A DNA stretch of 64,000 nucleotides from the NCBI GenBank assembly GCA_016794145.1, contig JAEUKP010000024.1, positions 1-64,000 on the forward strand, in the 5' to 3' direction. A program made the position numbers and the translations under genes. The stretch comes from Alphaproteobacteria bacterium. GTDB lineage: Bacteria > Pseudomonadota > Alphaproteobacteria > Micavibrionales > Micavibrionaceae. Below the pieces are notes generated by a model, which worked only from the letters and a program-made list of their open reading frames with translations, was not told where the DNA came from and searched no databases. Shown here piece after piece: positions 1 to 8,110 of this stretch (positions within the stretch are counted from its first letter, which is position 1; each line of letters starts with the position of its first letter).

Positions 1-102
1 TTAGGTATAAATACTAAATATCCAACTTAACCTTAGATGTTCTTGTTTTATTCCATTATCCGGATAACGCTTATAGGCATCAAAAGAGTTTTTATTATCT
101 TC

Positions 103-132
103 TTGCTTTTATGTACTAGTTCTACTATAAAG
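103..132 (+). promoter_or_regulatory. Possible sigma70-type promoter before rimP
   Basis: TTGCTT at 103-108 and TATAAA at 127-132 are 18 bases apart. All three forward frames of bases 1-150 are closed early by stops, so this stretch is not the end of an upstream gene. If used, transcription would start near 139, only about 20 bases before the hairpin at 162-191. Prediction by eye only. Confidence 0.3.
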
Positions 133-161
133 TGAACTATAAATTAGCACTGTATGTTACA

Positions 162-191
162 GGCTGGGTTTCAAAAACCCCGCCTTTTTTG
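162..191 (+). terminator. Rho-independent terminator or attenuator in the rimP leader
   Basis: An 11-base stem with one mismatch (aggctgggttt / aaaccccgcct) closes a 3-base loop and runs into a T tract, 28 bases before the rimP start. No coding sequence precedes it in the window. It could end an upstream RNA, or attenuate the nusA operon; in E. coli the metY-rimP-nusA leader also carries terminators and NusA regulates its own operon. The structure is seen; the regulatory role is inferred. Confidence 0.6.
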
Positions 192-218
192 TTACCTGAA
201 TACTGGATATAGAGTTTT

Positions 219-740
219 ATGCCTACAATTCAAGAAAAGCGTATTGCAAGCTTTGTCGAACCCGTCCTTAAAGATATGGGCTACGATCTTGTGTCTTTAC
301 GAATTATTGGCAGTCAAAAATTACAAACCCTTCAAATCATGGCCGAAAACCCCGACACAGGGACCCTTGATTTGAATGCATGCACAGATATAAGTCATGC
401 GATTTCCGCGCTTTTGGATGTTGAAGACCCTATCCAATCAGCTTATCAATTAGAAATCAGCTCACCGGGGATCGACCGCCCCCTGGTTAAAGACCGTGAC
501 TTTCTAAAATACATGGGATATGAAATCTCTGCAGAAACAATTGATCCTAATGAGGATGGTGCCCGTAGATTCCGCGGCAAATTATCGGCTTTTGACGGAA
601 TCTCTTTCACGATGACAACAGATCATGGTGATGAACGCATCCAAATTGATAATTTGGTCCGGGCAAAACTAATTCTAACTGACGAACTAGCAAAAAAAGC
701 TTTGAAAAAAAAGCCACAAGAGAAGGAGATCAAAGAATGA
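219..740 (+). CDS. rimP: Ribosome maturation factor RimP
   Basis: RimP assists assembly of the 30S ribosomal subunit. The 173-residue protein has the family's two-domain plan: an N-terminal alpha/beta domain (about 1-88) and a C-terminal SH3-like domain (about 92-165). The family signature SSPGIDRPL lies at 81-89, and a lysine-rich tail ends the protein. It opens the rimP-nusA-ylxR-infB-rbfA-truB-rpsO run, an order widely conserved in Proteobacteria. Its stop overlaps the nusA start by four bases (ATGA at 737-740), indicating translational coupling. No strong ribosome binding site is visible before the ATG. Confidence 0.95.
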   Translation: MPTIQEKRIASFVEPVLKDMGYDLVSLRIIGSQKLQTLQIMAENPDTGTLDLNACTDISHAISALLDVEDPIQSAYQLEISSPGIDRPLVKDRDFLKYMGYEISAETIDPNEDGARRFRGKLSAFDGISFTMTTDHGDERIQIDNLVRAKLILTDELAKKALKKKPQEKEIKE

Positions 741-2257
741 GTCGTGTAGAGATTTTACAAGTAGCGGATTCCGTTGCCCGTGAAAAAAACATGGACAAAG
801 AGGTTATCATCCAGGCAATCGAACAAGCGATTCAAAAAGCTGGGCGTTCCAAATACGGCCATGAACATGATATTCGTTGTCACATTGACCGTCGCACAGG
901 AGATACAGAGCTTAAGCGGTATCGTACCGTAACAGAAAAAGATCTGATTGAAAATGAAGCTGCGCAAATCACTTTGGATCAGGCAAAACGAGAAAAACCA
1001 GATGCCAAACTAGGCGATATTCTGATTGATACACTGCCTGCTTTTGACTATGGCCGTGTTGCTGCACAAACAGCTAAACAAGTTATTATGCAGAACATCC
1101 GCGAAGCCGAGCGCGATCAACAATTCAACGAATTCAAAGACCGGATCGGAGAGATCATCAGTGGCGTTATTAAACGTGTTGAATACGGGAATGCCACAAT
1201 TGATTTGGGTCGGGCCGAAGCGATCCTGCGACGTGATGACACTTTGCCACGTGAACATTTGAAAAATGGTGATCGTGTCCGCGCCTACATCTATGATGTC
1301 CGCCGCGAACAACGCGGCCCTCAGATTTTCCTTTCCCGCACGAAGGGCGAATTTATGGCCAAATTGTTCGAGCAAGAAGTCCCCGAAATTTATGATGGGG
1401 TCATTGAAATTAAGTCAGTTGCTCGCGATCCTGGATCACGTGCAAAAATTGCTGTCTATTCCCGTGATCATAGCATCGACCCTGTCGGAGCCTGTGTTGG
1501 AATGCGGGGAAGCCGTGTCCAGGCGGTTGTTGGTGAATTAGGGGGCGAAAAAGTGGATATCATTCCATGGTCTCCGGATATTGCAACCTTTATCGTCAAT
1601 GCCCTTGCGCCTGCTGAGGTTGCAAAAGTCGTGATGGACGAAGAAAAACATCGTCTTGATGTTGTTGTCCCAGATGAACAATTATCATTGGCAATTGGCC
1701 GCAGGGGTCAAAATGTTCGTTTAGCCTCTATTCTAACCGGTTGGTATATTGATATCCTGACCGAAGAGGAAGAAGCAAAACGCCGCGCCGAAGAATTCAC
1801 ATCTCGTTCTGCTCTATTTATTGAAGCTCTTGATATTGATGATGTTATTGCACGTCTTTTGATTGCTGAAGGCTTTACAAAGGTCGAAGAAATTGCAGAA
1901 ACTTCTATCGAAGAAATGGGCTCAATCGAAGGCTTTAACGAAGAAATTGCGCAAGAGCTTTGCACACGCGCAATCAACTGGTTAGCAGCAAAAGCAGAAG
2001 AACTGAAAAACCGTCAGGCCGAGCTTGGCCTATCGGATGATCTGCTTAATTTCAAGGGACTTAGCGCAGAACAGATTTTATTGCTGGGTGAAGCGGGTGT
2101 TAAAACACTTGATGATCTGGCTGATTTGGCCGGTGATGAGTTGGTTGAAATTCTTGGAGACAAGAAAATTTCCGCTGCAGATGCAAATGCCTTGATTATG
2201 AAGGCACGTGAACATTGGTTTGCAGACGAAGCTCAACCCGTTCAATCAGCCGAATAA
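737..2257 (+). CDS. nusA: Transcription termination/antitermination factor NusA
   Basis: NusA binds RNA polymerase and nascent RNA to control pausing, termination and antitermination. In order the 506 residues show the N-terminal polymerase-binding domain (about 1-125), an S1 domain (about 135-200), two KH domains (about 225-350, with the VGMRGSRV and IGRRGQNV loops), and two C-terminal helix-hairpin-helix acidic repeats (about 365-500). The repeats are typical of alpha- and gammaproteobacterial NusA and absent from shorter Gram-positive forms. It overlaps rimP by four bases and is followed after about 20 bases by the ylxR-family gene. Confidence 0.97.
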   Translation: MSRVEILQVADSVAREKNMDKEVIIQAIEQAIQKAGRSKYGHEHDIRCHIDRRTGDTELKRYRTVTEKDLIENEAAQITLDQAKREKPDAKLGDILIDTLPAFDYGRVAAQTAKQVIMQNIREAERDQQFNEFKDRIGEIISGVIKRVEYGNATIDLGRAEAILRRDDTLPREHLKNGDRVRAYIYDVRREQRGPQIFLSRTKGEFMAKLFEQEVPEIYDGVIEIKSVARDPGSRAKIAVYSRDHSIDPVGACVGMRGSRVQAVVGELGGEKVDIIPWSPDIATFIVNALAPAEVAKVVMDEEKHRLDVVVPDEQLSLAIGRRGQNVRLASILTGWYIDILTEEEEAKRRAEEFTSRSALFIEALDIDDVIARLLIAEGFTKVEEIAETSIEEMGSIEGFNEEIAQELCTRAINWLAAKAEELKNRQAELGLSDDLLNFKGLSAEQILLLGEAGVKTLDDLADLAGDELVEILGDKKISAADANALIMKAREHWFADEAQPVQSAE

Positions 2258-2278
2258 TCATGTGGAGAGACGGCATAC

Positions 2279-3022
2279 ATGGCGAAGGACACGCGACCTG
2301 ACTATTTCTACCATCCTGTCTTGGGGGCCCTTTCCCCCTCGATAGTTGGTATTTATTTGTCACGTCGCCTCTCTCCTGCGCCCACCTCTCCCGCCCTTTT
2401 TTCTGAATCACTTCAGAAAGCGAGTGAGAAAGCAAGAATGCCCATGACGTTGTCAAAAACCGCAACCTGTGCAGTTACAGAAGAAATTCTACCCATTGAT
2501 AAAATGATCCGCTTTGTTGTTGGACCAGATGGATCAATTGTTCCTGATTTGACACTTAAACTCCCTGGAATTTTCGTTTGGGTGAAAGCTGATAACGCGA
2601 TTCTTAAAAAAGCCATTTGGAGAAACAGTTTCGCCGCTAAAACGCGTCAAAATGTTAAAATTCCAGAAAATCTAATAGAATCAATCGAATCTGGACTATT
2701 CCGACTAGCAATGCAGACCCTTAGCCTCGCGAAAAGAGCTGGGGAATTACGATTTGGCTTCACAAAGGTGGACGAAGCCTTGCGTTCTCATACCGCCGCG
2801 GTATATGTTGTGGCCAATGATGCAAAAGAGAACGGACGCGAAAAATTGGAAAGATTGGCCCTTCATGAAAGTTTACCAGTTATCGACGAATGGTCATCCG
2901 CCCAACTCTCTGCTGCAATTGGCGAGGAAAATATAATTCATATCGTCTTGGCGCATGGTGGCCTAACCCAAAAACTATTCGAAATTTTAACAAAACTGAA
3001 AGCTGTAAAGTCGGAAACATAA
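2279..3022 (+). CDS. YlxR-family RNA-binding protein fused to an L7Ae-like domain
   Basis: The 247-residue protein joins a YlxR (DUF448) domain (about 58-135, with IRFVVGPDG, VVPDL-like and KLPG segments) to an L7Ae/L30e-like RNA-binding domain (about 140-235, with LAKRAGELRFGF). This fusion is common between nusA and infB in alphaproteobacteria. The normally basic R-x-C-x-x-T-R-E entry motif of YlxR is weakened here to TATCAVTEE. Residues 1-50 look unlike the family, so translation may start later, for example at the Met codon 2432. The start given has a GAGAG element 10 bases upstream. The gene abuts infB. Its exact function is not known. Confidence 0.85.
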   Translation: MAKDTRPDYFYHPVLGALSPSIVGIYLSRRLSPAPTSPALFSESLQKASEKARMPMTLSKTATCAVTEEILPIDKMIRFVVGPDGSIVPDLTLKLPGIFVWVKADNAILKKAIWRNSFAAKTRQNVKIPENLIESIESGLFRLAMQTLSLAKRAGELRFGFTKVDEALRSHTAAVYVVANDAKENGREKLERLALHESLPVIDEWSSAQLSAAIGEENIIHIVLAHGGLTQKLFEILTKLKAVKSET

Positions 3023-5593
3023 ATGACTGAAGAAAAGAAAACACTCTCCCTTACCGGGACTTCTACCCCTGCTAAAAAAGGGACTCTTAGCCTCAAAGGA
3101 TCACCTTCCGGGCAACAACACATTACCCAAACTTTGGCCCGTGGACAAAGTCGTGGAGTCCAGATCGAGGTCCGGAAAAAACGTGGCGCCGGAGCGAACA
3201 CGGGGGCAGAATCCGGGCATTCTCAGGAAGACAGCGAAGAGCATCTGACCTCTGAGGAAAAAAATGTCCGTTTGATTGCCTTACAAAAAGCAAAAGAAGA
3301 AGAGGATCGTCGCCGTGAGGAAGAGGCAAAACGCCGCGCATTAGAAGCTGAAGAAGAAAAAATGCGTGCAGAGGCAGAAGTCACCGGGAAACGCCCAGGC
3401 AAGATTGATGCTGAAGAGTTGCGTCGTCGTGAAATCGAGGAATTAGAGCTCATCAAGGAAGAAGATCGTAAAAAAGCGGAAGAGCTTGATGCCCAGCGTA
3501 AGGCACAAGAAAAGAAAATTGCCGAAGCCCGTGCCGCGTCATCCCCGCAGACTCCTTCAGTTCCAGGGGCCTATCGCCCACGAGGGGACGACGATTCTGC
3601 AACAGAATCTGTCCGTGACCGCTTAAAACGAACCAGTGGTGGAAAAAGTTCAAAATCAGATGACTCTGCCCCCCTGAATGACTGGAGCACTGGCCGTTCT
3701 GGTCGTATGACTGTCAACCAAATTCTAAATGAACAATATGAACGCTCTGATAATGCGCGCTCTTTATCTGCTGTTCGTCGTGCCCGCCAGAAGGCAAAAT
3801 CGTCGATGACAAAGGTAGAGCAAGTCAAACAATATCGAGATGTCATTGTCCCTGAAACCATTACGGTCCAGGAGTTGGCTAACCGGATGTCCGAGCGAGG
3901 CGGAGATGTCATCAAGTCCTTAATGAAAATGGGCGTGATGGCAACAATCAATCAGTCAATCGATGCTGACACAGCCGAATTAATTATTCTGGAATTCGGG
4001 CACCGAATCAAACGTGTGACCGAAGCCGACGTCGAAATGGGGATTGATGGTGAAACCGATGACGAATCAAATCTTCTTCCTCGCCCGCCTGTTGTAACGA
4101 TTATGGGGCACGTTGACCATGGAAAAACGTCTCTGCTTGATGCCTTACGGATGACAGATGTCGTATCTGGAGAAGCAGGCGGCATTACACAGCATATCGG
4201 CGCATATCAGATTACATTAAATTCAGGCGAAAAAATTACCTTTCTCGATACACCCGGTCACGCAGCCTTTACTGAAATGCGGGCCCGCGGCGCGAATGTA
4301 ACAGATATTGTTGTGCTGGTTGTCGCCGCCAATGACTCGATCATGCCACAAACAATTGAAGCCATCAGTCACGCCAAAGCTGCAAACGTTCCAATGATTG
4401 TCGCCATTAACAAAATTGATCTGCCGGATGCAAATCCCATGAAAGTTAAACAAGATCTGTTAATGCATGATATTCAAATCGAGGAAATGGGCGGCGATGT
4501 TCTGTGTGTTGAGTTGTCAGCCAAGAAAAAAATCAATCTGGATAAACTGCAAGAAACGATTTTATTACAGGCGGAAGTTTTAAACCTCAGAGCAAACCCT
4601 AAACGCGCAGCTGTTGGTGCTGTTGTTGAATCAAAGGTAGAGCAAGGTCGTGGCTCTGTTGCAACTGTTCTTATTCAAAAAGGAACCTTGAATATCGGTG
4701 ATATTTTTGTTGTTGGATCGGAATGGGGCCGTGTCCGTGCCCTTTTGGATGACAAAGGCAAGCAAATTAAAACCGCTCTTCCGGGTCAACCAGTTGAAGT
4801 TCTTGGGCTTAGCGGAACACCCGATGCAGGCGATAGTTTTACAGTTGTTGTAAATGAACCAAAAGCCAGAGAGATTGTTGACTACCGCTTAAGAAAGAAA
4901 AAAGAAAAAGAGGCTGCGATCGTCACCGGAACGTCCTTTGAACAATTGCTGGCCCAAGCGCGTGATCATAAAAAAGAGTTGCCACTTATTATCAAGGCGG
5001 ATGTTCACGGATCAGTCGAAGCAATTGCTGGGTCTCTGTCGAAGATGGTTGCAGACAATACAGAAGTTGGTGTTCGTGTTCTCCACACAGGGGTTGGCGC
5101 GATTACGGAATCAGATGTTACCCTCGCCAAGGCGTCTGGTGCATTTCTTGTTGGCTTTAATGTCCGTGCAAATGCTCAGGCCCGTGATATGGCGAAACGC
5201 GATAAGATCGAAATCCGCTACTACAACATCATTTACAACATCATTGATGATGTGAAAGCGATGTTGGGTGGCATGCTGTCCCCGCTGGTTCGCGAAGAAT
5301 ATCTGGGTCAGGCGCAAATCCGTCAGGTTTTCAACGTTACCAAAGTTGGAAAAATTGCTGGGTGTATGGTTACAACAGGAACGGTCAAGCGTGGCGCAAA
5401 AGTTCGCTTGCTGCGTGACGATGTGGTGATCCATGAAGGCACTCTGAAAACCCTGAAACGCTTCAAAGACGAAGTCAAAGAAGTCCAAACAGGTATGGAA
5501 TGTGGTATGGCGTTTGAAAATTATGATGATATTCGTGAAAACGATGTGATCGAATGTTTCGAAGTGAAAGAAGAAACCCGTACATTGGATTAA
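3023..5593 (+). CDS. infB: Translation initiation factor IF-2
   Basis: IF-2 is the GTPase that places initiator tRNA in the ribosomal P site. The 856-residue protein has a long charged N-terminal region rich in Glu/Lys/Arg coiled coil (about 70-175), the conserved IF-2 N-domain (about 270-335), and the G domain with G1 GHVDHGKT near 361. Further G motifs are DTPGH and NKID, followed by beta-barrel domains and the C-terminal initiator-tRNA-binding domain. The start codon directly follows the stop of the upstream gene with no intergenic base. Length and domain order fit alphaproteobacterial IF-2. Confidence 0.97.
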   Translation: MTEEKKTLSLTGTSTPAKKGTLSLKGSPSGQQHITQTLARGQSRGVQIEVRKKRGAGANTGAESGHSQEDSEEHLTSEEKNVRLIALQKAKEEEDRRREEEAKRRALEAEEEKMRAEAEVTGKRPGKIDAEELRRREIEELELIKEEDRKKAEELDAQRKAQEKKIAEARAASSPQTPSVPGAYRPRGDDDSATESVRDRLKRTSGGKSSKSDDSAPLNDWSTGRSGRMTVNQILNEQYERSDNARSLSAVRRARQKAKSSMTKVEQVKQYRDVIVPETITVQELANRMSERGGDVIKSLMKMGVMATINQSIDADTAELIILEFGHRIKRVTEADVEMGIDGETDDESNLLPRPPVVTIMGHVDHGKTSLLDALRMTDVVSGEAGGITQHIGAYQITLNSGEKITFLDTPGHAAFTEMRARGANVTDIVVLVVAANDSIMPQTIEAISHAKAANVPMIVAINKIDLPDANPMKVKQDLLMHDIQIEEMGGDVLCVELSAKKKINLDKLQETILLQAEVLNLRANPKRAAVGAVVESKVEQGRGSVATVLIQKGTLNIGDIFVVGSEWGRVRALLDDKGKQIKTALPGQPVEVLGLSGTPDAGDSFTVVVNEPKAREIVDYRLRKKKEKEAAIVTGTSFEQLLAQARDHKKELPLIIKADVHGSVEAIAGSLSKMVADNTEVGVRVLHTGVGAITESDVTLAKASGAFLVGFNVRANAQARDMAKRDKIEIRYYNIIYNIIDDVKAMLGGMLSPLVREEYLGQAQIRQVFNVTKVGKIAGCMVTTGTVKRGAKVRLLRDDVVIHEGTLKTLKRFKDEVKEVQTGMECGMAFENYDDIRENDVIECFEVKEETRTLD

Positions 5594-5607
5594 TTACCTA
5601 ACCCATC

Positions 5608-5660
5608 GTCATTCCGGCGAAAGCCGGAATCCATGGATCCCGTTTTTCAAGGGCATGACG
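5608..5660 (+). repeat. GTCAT-hairpin dispersed repeat between infB and rbfA
   Basis: GTCATTCCGGCGAAAGCC begins a hairpin with arms ATTCCGGC/GCCGGAAT and a GAAA loop (5611-5630), followed by a variable tail ending in GGGCATGACGG. The same hairpin type recurs around 7540, 9012, 37036, 45243, 45360 and 55831. The repeat lies inside an otherwise tight operon and pushes the rbfA start away from infB. Confidence 0.75.
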
Positions 5661-5687
5661 GTTAACGACAGATCATTCGATAAAGAC

Positions 5688-6086
5688 ATGAAACATACAA
5701 AGCAAAATCAACCCACTCTGGGCCCCACACAACGTCAATTGCGCGTCGGCGAACAATTGCGCCATGTGATTGTACAAACCCTACAACGTGGACATTTTCA
5801 TGATGCCTTCTTATTGGAACATGCACAAATGGTTTCAGTCTCCGAAGTCCGCGTATCGCCTGACATGAAACATGCAACAGCCTATACCATTCGTCTAGGT
5901 GGCGGTGACATGACCGAATTTCTGGCGGCCTTAAACGCCAATGCCGATATTTTCCAACGCGATATTGGCCATGAAATCCGCATGAAATTCACCCCCAAAC
6001 TGCGCTTTGTTGAAGACGATAGCTTTGAAAACTCGGCGAAGATCGATGCAATCCTGCACAATTTGCCAAAGGCTATCGACGAATAA
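5688..6086 (+). CDS. rbfA: Ribosome-binding factor A
   Basis: RbfA binds the 30S subunit late in assembly and acts on the 5' end of 16S rRNA. I chose the ATG at 5688 (132 residues) instead of the in-frame ATG at 5655, because the earlier codon lies in the GTCAT repeat and adds 11 residues unlike the family. The KH-like fold is suggested by QLRVGEQLRHVI near the start, VSEVRVSPDMKHATAY in the middle and the region RMKFTPKLRFVEDDS near the end, all typical of RbfA. truB begins two bases after its stop. Confidence 0.93.
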   Translation: MKHTKQNQPTLGPTQRQLRVGEQLRHVIVQTLQRGHFHDAFLLEHAQMVSVSEVRVSPDMKHATAYTIRLGGGDMTEFLAALNANADIFQRDIGHEIRMKFTPKLRFVEDDSFENSAKIDAILHNLPKAIDE

Positions 6087-6088
6087 CC

Positions 6089-7027
6089 ATGGCTCCGAAA
6101 CCCAAAAACAAAATTTCCGGTTGGATTAACCTGAACAAACCCGAAGGCGTCACATCGAATGATGCCGTGATGATTGTTAAACGGGCGCTTGGCTTCCCGA
6201 AAATCGGGCATGCAGGCACGCTGGATCCCCTTGCCTCCGGCATTTTGCCGATCGCGTTGGGTGAAGCCACCAAACTTGTCCAATATATGATGGATGATGA
6301 CAAGGTTTACCTGTTTACCGTCACATGGGGCGAACAACGCACAACGGACGACCGCGAAGGCGATGTCATAGCGACATCGGACATTCGCCCGACCGCAGAG
6401 CACATCCGCGCCGTGTTGCCGGAATTTACCGGTACTATTTTACAAAAACCCCCTGCTTTTTCGGCAATCAAGGTGGATGGCAAACGCGCCTATGATCTGG
6501 CACGGGCGGGGGAAGATCTTGACCTCGCCGCGCGTCCCGTGGATGTGTACGAACTGGAACTCGTAACCCAGACCGAATCCACAGCCACGCTGCGCTGTGT
6601 GTGCGGAAAAGGCACCTATGTCCGCTCTCTGGCGCGGGATATTGCCGAAAAATTGGGTACCAAAGGCTATGTCAGCTATCTTTGCCGCGAAAATGTGGGC
6701 CCTTTTTCGCTGGCAGATGCGATTTCTCTGGACTTTTTCCGTGAAACAACGGATAAAGACACCCTTGAAAGCAATGTGCTTCCTGTACAGACCGTCCTGG
6801 ACGACATCCCGGTACTGGCCGTAAACGATACAGAAGCGACACGATTGAAAAACGGACAAAAGCTAACCTTTATAGCCCGTCCGGATGTAGAACGACTGGT
6901 CAAGGCTGGTCACGACATCAAAAATCGTGATGCTGGATTGATGATTGCCCTTTACCACGGCACGGCGTTGGCCATGTTGGAAGTAACGGGAGTCGAAGCC
7001 CAGCCAGTGCGTGTTTTTAACCTCTAA
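6089..7027 (+). CDS. truB: tRNA pseudouridine(55) synthase TruB
   Basis: TruB makes pseudouridine 55 in the T loop of tRNAs. The 312-residue protein has the family core: GWINLNKPEGVTSNDAV at 11-27 and GHAGTLDPLASGIL with the catalytic Asp at residue 46. The KPPAFSAIKVDGKRAYDLAR segment and the CGKGTYVRSLARDI segment follow, with a C-terminal PUA-like tail. Codons end in G or C far more often than in infB or nusA upstream. rpsO follows after 21 bases. Confidence 0.96.
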   Translation: MAPKPKNKISGWINLNKPEGVTSNDAVMIVKRALGFPKIGHAGTLDPLASGILPIALGEATKLVQYMMDDDKVYLFTVTWGEQRTTDDREGDVIATSDIRPTAEHIRAVLPEFTGTILQKPPAFSAIKVDGKRAYDLARAGEDLDLAARPVDVYELELVTQTESTATLRCVCGKGTYVRSLARDIAEKLGTKGYVSYLCRENVGPFSLADAISLDFFRETTDKDTLESNVLPVQTVLDDIPVLAVNDTEATRLKNGQKLTFIARPDVERLVKAGHDIKNRDAGLMIALYHGTALAMLEVTGVEAQPVRVFNL

Positions 7028-7048
7028 ACTCTTTGAAAGGAGTCCACG

Positions 7049-7318
7049 ATGTCGATTAAACCAGAACGCAAGACAGAAGTTATTGCCGAAAATAAAACCA
7101 GCGCGAATGATACCGGTTCTCCGGAAATTCAAATCGCAATCCTGACAGAGCGTATTACATCGCTGTCAAAACATATGGAGTCAAATAAAAAAGATTTCTC
7201 CAGCCGCCGTGGTTTGTTGGCAATGGTAGCCCGCCGCCGTAAATTGCTGGACTATCTGATCAAAACCGACACCGCACGTTACCAAGCGATCATTGCGAAA
7301 CTCGGCATCCGGAAATAA
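7049..7318 (+). CDS. rpsO: 30S ribosomal protein S15
   Basis: S15 binds 16S rRNA early in assembly of the small subunit platform. The 89-residue length is standard, and the S15 signature runs from [16 protein letters not shown] through [19 protein letters not shown] to the end. A clear AAAGGAG binding site lies upstream. A strong terminator follows at 7343. In many Proteobacteria pnp comes next, but here pnp is about 38 kb away at 45460, so the usual rpsO-pnp pair is broken. Confidence 0.98.
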   Translation: MSIKPERKTEVIAENKTSANDTGSPEIQIAILTERITSLSKHMESNKKDFSSRRGLLAMVARRRKLLDYLIKTDTARYQAIIAKLGIRK

Positions 7319-7342
7319 GTCTGAATCAACGATACGATTTCA

Positions 7343-7371
7343 AACGGGGCTTTTATGGCCCCGTTTTTTTA
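7343..7371 (+). terminator. Rho-independent terminator after rpsO
   Basis: AACGGGGC (7343-7350) pairs with GCCCCGTT (7358-7365) over a 7-base loop and is followed by a run of seven or more T. It is 25 bases past the rpsO stop and ends the rimP-rpsO operon. Confidence 0.9.
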
Positions 7372-7412
7372 TCCCCCCTTCACCTCCCCTCACCCTACCC
7401 CCGCCAAGTGGA

Positions 7413-7532
7413 GATCCAGAAAAAGAAAATTTCAAACCACGAAGATCACGAAACTCACGAAAGAAATTTTTCCATGCAAAAAACTTCGAGACCTTCGTGC
7501 GCTTCGTGGTGAAAAACTTTCTTTTCTGGATC
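7413..7532. repeat. Large inverted repeat with 8-9 base periodic CACGAAG units
   Basis: Outer arms GATCCAGAAAAAGAAAATTT (7413-7432) and its near complement (7514-7532) enclose inner arms. The inner arms are periodic: ACCACGAAGATCACGAAA on the left, and CTTCG, CCTTCGTG and CTTCGTGGT on the right, to 7510. The whole can fold into a roughly 120-base hairpin. Similar periodic hairpin repeats of CACGAAG and CACAGAG type occur between genes in many bacterial genomes; their origin is unknown to me. Small open frames here are by-products of the repeat. Confidence 0.7.
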
Positions 7533-7557
7533 CCCCGAATAAATCGGGGGATGACGG
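7528..7557 (-). repeat. GTCAT-hairpin repeat, minus orientation
   Basis: TCCCCCGA (7531-7538) and TCGGGGGA (7544-7551) form a hairpin followed by TGACGGG. Read on the minus strand this is GTCATCCCCCGA...TCGGGGGATCC, the same plan as the other GTCAT repeats but with a different loop. Confidence 0.6.
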
Positions 7558-7573
7558 GATGGAGAGGATAAAA

Positions 7574-7650
7574 ACTCTTTGCGCTCTCTGCGGATTCTTT
7601 GCGACCTTTGCGTGAGGCACTTTTCCTTGAAACGCAAAGGACGCCAAGGG
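7574..7650. repeat. Periodic CTTTGCG repeat
   Basis: CTTTGCG-like units recur at roughly 9-11 base steps (7576-7612), then AACGCAAAGGACGCCAAGGG (7631-7650) in opposite sense, allowing an imperfect hairpin. It resembles the CACGAAG repeat 60 bases upstream in design but not in unit sequence. No coding potential is seen. Confidence 0.55.
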
Positions 7651-7701
7651 ATAAAAACGGGGCTCCCGAAAAAGAAAATTACAAAAACAGGAATATTTTC
7701 C

Positions 7702-7729
7702 TTGACACGAGAATTCGCTCTTTGATAAT
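7702..7729 (+). promoter_or_regulatory. Sigma70-type promoter for the candidate small RNA
   Basis: A perfect TTGACA (7702-7707) is followed after 16 bases by GATAAT (7724-7729). Transcription would start near 7736, with no ribosome binding site or convincing reading frame downstream. Confidence 0.45.
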
Positions 7730-7735
7730 CTGACC

Positions 7736-7880
7736 TCGGTAGCTACCCTGCGGCTGAAACAGTGCCGCACAAGAATCAGCGCCTGTGGGCGCCCACGCCT
7801 GCTTTGTCTGTCTTTACCAACAGAGCCAAATCAGGAATAAAGCATACAGCTTTTTACGCGCCGGATTGCTCCGGTTTTTG
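7736..7880 (+). ncRNA. Candidate small RNA, family not recognised
   Basis: The segment lies between a TTGACA/GATAAT promoter and a GC-rich hairpin with a TTTTT tail at 7861-7879, giving a transcript of about 145 bases. It contains hairpin TGCGGC/GCCGCA (near 7750-7770) and the 12-base palindrome GTGGGCGCCCAC. I could not match it to 6S, SRP, tmRNA or RNase P RNA by their conserved elements. The two weak open frames overlapping it have no family resemblance. Existence and strand are inferred from promoter plus terminator only. Confidence 0.35.
7861..7879 (+). terminator. Short GC-rich terminator hairpin
   Basis: CCGGA (7861-7865) pairs with TCCGG (7870-7874) over a TTGC loop and is followed by TTTTT. 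The stem is short, so termination may be partial. Confidence 0.45.
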
Positions 7881-7891
7881 AAAGCGGCAAA

Positions 7892-8010
7892 AAGATCTGT
7901 ATCAACCCGCTGGCCATCTACGGAGGCCCCTCGCACCGGCTCTACTGGCCAAGAATATGCCGTGCGGGGTAACCATGTGCCCGAAATTTCAGAAAAACAT
8001 CCAAACGCGA
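7892..8010. other. Intergenic segment sharing motifs with 37262-37330
   Basis: CTGTATCAACCCGCTGG here (about 7900-7916) matches CTGTATCAACTCGCTGG near 37264-37280, with one base different. Both are followed further downstream by a TGTGC...CCG...TTTC(A/T)GAAA stretch, and both lie a short distance after a terminator-like hairpin. The spacing differs (about 80 and 45 bases), so the two are related but not simple copies. Function unknown. Confidence 0.4.
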
Positions 8011-8025
8011 TATTTGTCATAGAAT

Positions 8026-8054
8026 TTGACACGCCACAGAAGCTGATGTAAACT
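8026..8054 (+). promoter_or_regulatory. Sigma70-type promoter of the putative lipoprotein gene
   Basis: TTGACA (8026-8031) and TAAACT (8049-8054) are separated by 17 bases, near-ideal spacing. Transcription would start about 8061, giving a leader of about 50 bases that contains the GAGGTG ribosome binding site at 8101. Confidence 0.55.
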
Positions 8055-8110
8055 GCGCCCATATAAAAATTTACCTTTCTTTAACTTATTTTTAAACCAT
8101 GAGGTGTGTC

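Noticed and set aside
154..375. A 73-codon frame beginning in the rimP leader
   Set aside because: It runs through the terminator hairpin and then overlaps rimP out of frame.
7293..7770. Several open frames of 60-112 codons on both strands after rpsO
   Set aside because: They are made of the periodic CACGAAG and CTTTGCG repeats and the rpsO terminator. Their peptides simply reflect the repeat units.
7736..7880. Assignment of the candidate RNA as 6S, SRP, tmRNA or RNase P RNA
   Set aside because: I looked for their conserved elements (SRP GGAA loop region, tmRNA tag and acceptor end, RNase P core, 6S bubble) and did not find a convincing match.
7785..8062. Open frames of 88 (plus) and 82 (minus) codons in the pre-lipoprotein gap
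   Set aside because: Neither has a binding site or family resemblance. The plus frame crosses the terminator at 7861, and the related region at 37264 has stops in the matching frames, so protein coding is not conserved.
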